A stretch of 21,913 nt of DNA from Jimgerdemannia flammicorona. Its lineage: Eukaryota > Mucoromycota > Endogonomycetes > Endogonales > Endogonaceae. Shown here in pieces: positions 18,317 to 21,913 of the stretch. Location: the NCBI GenBank assembly GCA_003990745.1, contig RBNI01001554.1:1-21913 (forward strand), written 5' to 3'. How positions within the stretch are numbered: the stretch's first letter is position 1; each line of letters starts with the position of its first letter. Below the pieces are notes generated by a model. The model did no database searches. It was given only the letters and a program-made list of their open reading frames with translations, and had not been told where the DNA came from. A program made the position numbers and the translations under genes.

Positions 18317-19540
18317 TAATAGTTAAGAAGAACCTTTATCCTGAATACTTCTCAGACTCAAGCTGAAGAATCCAACAAAATTATTATTAAGTAAACTAAA
18401 ACTTATACCAGCTAAGAGGAGTTTGATAAACTCAACAATGAAACCATCTAAAAAGTATTTAATACTTTTTTTATACTTAACCAAGAAGTCCCCTATACTA
18501 TCAAACTTAAAGAGAAATTCAACAAGTTAATCAGTAGCCACTTCTATAAGAAATATATATAAAAATCTATTGAGACTATAAGTAAATATTTTCTGAATCT
18601 CTTCTTTAATAATTACTACTATAAAGCTAAGGCCTTTCTGAACTATAAGTAATATTATATATATCTATTAAGAGAAATCTCAATTCTATTATCAAATTCT
18701 CTAAACATAAGTGAGAATAATCTAGTAATAAGAACTATAAGCTGCTGGACTTAGTAAGATCTCTATCATATCAACCAGATCTAGGAGGATAATTGAAGAG
18801 ACACTTAAACATAATCTTGGTAGTCTTAGTATTGTTACAGAACTACTATCAAGAACATCAAGTCTACCAAAAAACAGCAGATCCAACAGTTACTCCATCA
18901 AGACCACCAGCCTATAAGCTCATTTACTTCAGTAATATTATAGAAGAGTTAACTCTAAATTATAATTAATATACTATAATAACAGAGAAAGAACTCTAAC
19001 TATCTCACTAAATAGATAATAGAGATAGTAGAATAATATCTGTAGATGACAAGATAGTAGTACTGACTGACTAATTAGCCATACTCACTCAAGCTCTTCA
19101 CTTTAGTATTTAAATAAATAAACTTATATAAGACCTTCACCTCAAACTATTTGAAGACAAAGCAGACTAAGTAATAATATTTATAGGATAAATTGATATC
19201 AATTATTATGCCAATAGATAGAATAACAATCAGAATCCAGACAGTACTCTTAACAATAATAAGTACTATAAAATTGAAGATCTCTATAACTACAGACTCA
19301 CAAGTAGAGAAAGTTATCATTTATTTCACAGGCACAGCTATCCAGTAATAGTACAATCTATTAGTATATTCTCTTATCTGGGAAACTTATGCTAAATTCA
19401 ATACAAGTGAAGATGATATTGATCACCCTAACTATGAAGCCTATCCAGCTACTGTGGGCCTAAAGGAACTAATCATCTAATAGTTCTGCAGCTCTGCCTA
19501 CTTTTCTGAAGTCAGAATCAAGTTTAAGAATTTTTAATTC
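18317..19540 (+). pseudogene. Stop-riddled retroelement internal region (gag-like)
   Basis: One plus-strand frame gives a long, lysine- and asparagine-rich sequence broken by TAA/TAG codons. Examples are KLKEKFNKLISSHFYKKY and AFLNYK followed by a stop then YYIYLLREI, and a late DDIDHPNYEAYPATVGLKEL. Many stops sit where Gln (CAA/CAG) would fit, as expected from C-to-T decay. The order after an LTR-like repeat suggests a gag-type polyprotein, but I find no protease, RT or integrase motif. Confidence 0.4.
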
Positions 19541-20548
19541 TCTAATGATAGAAAAGAAGATCTTATCATCTATTCTCTATACTCTCTCATTAGAACTCCT
19601 TATAGATAGAATAAGACAGAGGATGGCAGGATTATCAGTATTTAGAGTCATTTGGAAGATGGGTGCCTTTGCCAATGACATGGTGGTGAGACTTGGCTCT
19701 GTGGCTGATGTGGTGGTATTGAGAGAGATAGTAGAGTGATATGAGACATACTCTATATAAGAGGATTACTTATTAGGGTAACTATTATGTAGTTCTAGAA
19801 GAGTTTTCTGGAAGTTCTGGATATTCTAAAAGACTATTTTCTTAAGGTCAAGATCAATTTCATATGGAGTATGTCCTCTATGCTTATTGATTTCAAGATT
19901 GGGTTGATGTCTTAACCAAAGTCCTTTTTTGGACTAGTTCTGGATGTTTAGGATTTTCTGTATTTCAGGAAGTTCAAGAAACTAAGGCCAGCTTAGTTTA
20001 ATCAGAATATTGCTGCAGACAATACCCAATTAGAAAATTTCATGATGGGGTTAGGAGTGAGATCTAATGGAGAGCAGATTTACTTAAGAGTAGTTTGTGG
20101 GTTATTAAATAGATTTATTCACTATTCATGATATTGCTATACTAGGAGTAGTTATGTGAAGGGATATTGTGAATATAGATGTAGCACTTAGTGCCTTACT
20201 GAGTTGGAATGCAGTCACATAGTACAAGTGTGATCTGATATATCAAGAGATCATCTGACTGCTGAGTCAGTTCACAGTTACATCATATAAGGCTAACCTA
20301 ACTATATTATGACTGCTAAGCTATTTATAGATTTAGATGCTGTCTGGTTAGTCTTTGATGACATCACTATTGATGACATCATCTCTGGCAAAGTCTGAGC
20401 AGTTTTCTGACTTCTGATATCATTAGTTTCAAAGGTGTCATCATTTCTGTCTCTTGTAAAATTATGGCTATCCTTGGTAGCAGTAGTTGTACAAGAATAA
20501 CAGATCTTGGTTTTTTTTTTTTTTTTGAGCTACTGGTACATTTGTGAG
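19541..20548. other. CpG-free repeat-derived DNA with no gene seen
   Basis: Composition shifts to T/G-rich on the plus strand, still without CpG. A segment beginning TGTGAAGGGATATTGTGAAT near 20156 has the look of an LTR start, but I see no matching end. A 16-nt T run occurs near 20512-20526. Open frames here are short and unconvincing. Confidence 0.4.
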
Positions 20549-21276
20549 TAGTACTCTGAACAAGTCAATTCAAATCAAATCTGGATTCGATTCATCACAT
20601 GACGGTTTGATCTGAATCTCAAATCTGAAGCCATCTGAATCAACTTGGATTAATCCAAATTGCCCCATCTGAATTGCCCCATCCGAATCACCCATCCGAA
20701 CCACTCCAATCTGAATCACTCAATCTGAATCACTCAATCTGAATCACTTAATCCGAATCACTCAATCCAAATTACTCAATCTGAATCCTCCAATTCAAAT
20801 CCTCTAATTCAAATCCTCCAATTCGAATCCTCCAATCCGAATCTGAATCCGAATCCTTCAACCAAATCCTCCAATCCAAATCCTCTACATGACTCATATG
20901 CCAGATGCATCTACAACACAATATACACACAATACACACACATGCACATACAAACATGCAAACATACATGTTGACAGATCAGTCTTCAACAGTTCACAGT
21001 ACTGATGATGCTTCAAGTCAAACATCCCTGATAGCTCCACACCTTCCATGCAATCCTCGCTCTGAAATCTGGCAACATTGTGCTAAGATAGGAGATGATG
21101 TTGTTTGTAATTATTGCAGGTAAAAAATTAAGATGCACCTATTGACTCGTTTGACACACACATGATATTGTTTCATCCACCCCCATAAACTGCACCAGCC
21201 AGAAGTTCAAAATGCTTGGTAGTATGACCTTGAACATGAATTGACACATAAAAGACAAGCACTCTAACAAAATCAG
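20549..21276 (+). mobile_element. hAT transposon 5' end, right copy (inverted to the left copy)
   Basis: It begins TAGTACTCTGAACAAGTCAA, a G-to-A altered version of the left copy's TIR, and matches the reverse complement of about 2350-3077 along its length: subterminal 14-mers, CA-rich leader, start codon, BED exon and intron. Similarity stops at 21276, where LINE sequence begins, so the rest of the element is deleted or displaced. Confidence 0.85.
20968..21276 (+). pseudogene. hAT transposase N-terminus with BED zinc finger, truncated
   Basis: Exon 1 (20968-21119) and exon 2 (from 21199) flank a 79-nt intron (GTAAAA..ACCAG). The join gives VVCNYC then KFKMLG and HIKDKHS, the C-x2-C...H-x4-H of a BED finger. 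Here the second Cys is intact, unlike in the left copy, but a TGA replaces an Arg codon (CGA) just before the HIKDKH segment. The reading frame is cut off by the LINE junction. Confidence 0.8.
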
Positions 21277-21913
21277 AGGCCTGGCCAGGATCTTTGGCTG
21301 AGTGGCTGGCAGGTGACAGGAATCAGCGAGAAGTGGGACTGGGTAGGTATCTGGTCTTGGAGTGCAGAGGTATGGAGGTGGCTTCCCCCTAAGTTCTGGG
21401 TAGTATGGTGGAGGATGTTGCAGAGGAATGTCATGCTAAATTTCCATACGGGGCATTTGGTGGATGGTGGACAATTTGACTGTGAGGAGTGTTATGATGT
21501 TGGAAGAGTTGGGGGTAGTGTATAGATGCCAGAACATTGGCTGGGAGAGTGTGAGATTTTGGGGGACTTTTGGGCTGAGATAGGAGATAGACTGGGTGTG
21601 GGGTATAGGCTTGTGGGGGAGGGAGGTCATTGGGAGAAATTGAGATCTCAGCTTGTGGGTGGGGTGGGTGATAGTTGGCTCACTGTAGGGTGGGTGTTAG
21701 CAATATGGGTAGGACTGGCAGGTCATTGGCTTTTTGTATTTGAAGAGGGGCAGTGGTTGGGGCTGCAGGAGAAGGTGTTAAGATGGGAAGGACTATTGGG
21801 GGATCTGCTGATGGGATGGTGGGTGGGTTGGGGTCCTCAGGGGGGCCGACGTCATAGTTTGGTAATAAGGATCTGTGAGCAGAGTGGGGGGAGGGTGGTG
21901 ATAGTATTAGACA
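21277..21913 (+). mobile_element. LINE (non-LTR retrotransposon) 3' coding end, runs off the window
   Basis: A single frame is open from 21313 to the window end except for one TAG at 21523-21525. It encodes KFWVVWWRMLQRNVMLNFHT, then C-x2-C (DCEECYD) and HWLGEC followed by a Trp/Leu/Gly-rich tail. FWxxWWR..L plus a C-x2-C..H-x4-C knuckle is the zf-RVT-type C-terminus found after the reverse transcriptase in Tad-like fungal LINEs. Its last about 120 bp match the reverse complement of 5390-5512. The start at 21277 abuts the hAT copy. Confidence 0.72.

Noticed and set aside
19545..19739. Short ORF in the CpG-free right flank
   Set aside because: 64 residues in decayed repeat DNA without any recognisable motif.

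Overview
The window looks like a piece of a filamentous-fungus chromosome. It holds one very large, intron-rich gene on a CpG-containing island of about 10 kb (roughly 6.73-16.80 kb), with decayed transposons on both sides. Fungal origin is inferred from the many short introns (74-139 nt, GT..AG), the low-GC decayed repeats, and C-to-T type decay that looks like cytosine methylation or RIP. I cannot name the species; an ascomycete with heavily methylated transposons would fit.

Left flank (1-6.7 kb): a degenerate hAT DNA transposon on the minus strand (1-3077, other end outside the window), then a stretch without a single CpG from about 3070 to 6729. That stretch contains repeat-derived DNA of unclear class, a 5'-truncated LINE insertion with a 65-nt poly-A tail and a 16-bp target duplication (5191-5512), and an LTR-like sequence (about 5690-6165).

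Central island: after a purine-rich upstream tract and an in-frame upstream open stretch, a single gene model can be built by hand from 7696 to 16008 (+). It has 25 exons, every junction is phase-compatible, and the total is 6144 coding nt or about 2047 aa. In order, the protein has an RRM-like fold, four copies of a 12-residue Gly/Tyr/Asp repeat, a proline run, a UBZ4/RAD18-type zinc finger, four more RRM-like folds, a microbial-type poly(ADP-ribose) glycohydrolase (PARG) catalytic domain with its QEE motif, ten PBZ-like zinc fingers, a helical region, a possible ADP-ribosyltransferase-like domain, a beta-rich module, a Thr/Ser repeat linker, and five more PBZ-like fingers up to the stop. PBZ fingers read poly(ADP-ribose) and PARG removes it, so the protein is best described as an ADP-ribose reader/eraser, possibly also a writer. 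It also carries nucleic-acid-binding and ubiquitin-binding modules.

Right flank (16.8-21.9 kb): a truncated hAT-type MITE begins where CpG becomes scarce (16805). It is followed by a second copy of the LTR-like sequence (about 17397-17870), an intact fold-back MITE with TIRs and an 8-bp target duplication (17939-18308), stop-riddled retroelement DNA, a second hAT 5' end in inverted orientation to the left one (20549-21276), and the 3' coding end of a LINE running out of the window (21277-21913). No tRNA, rRNA, CRISPR array or bacterial feature was seen.
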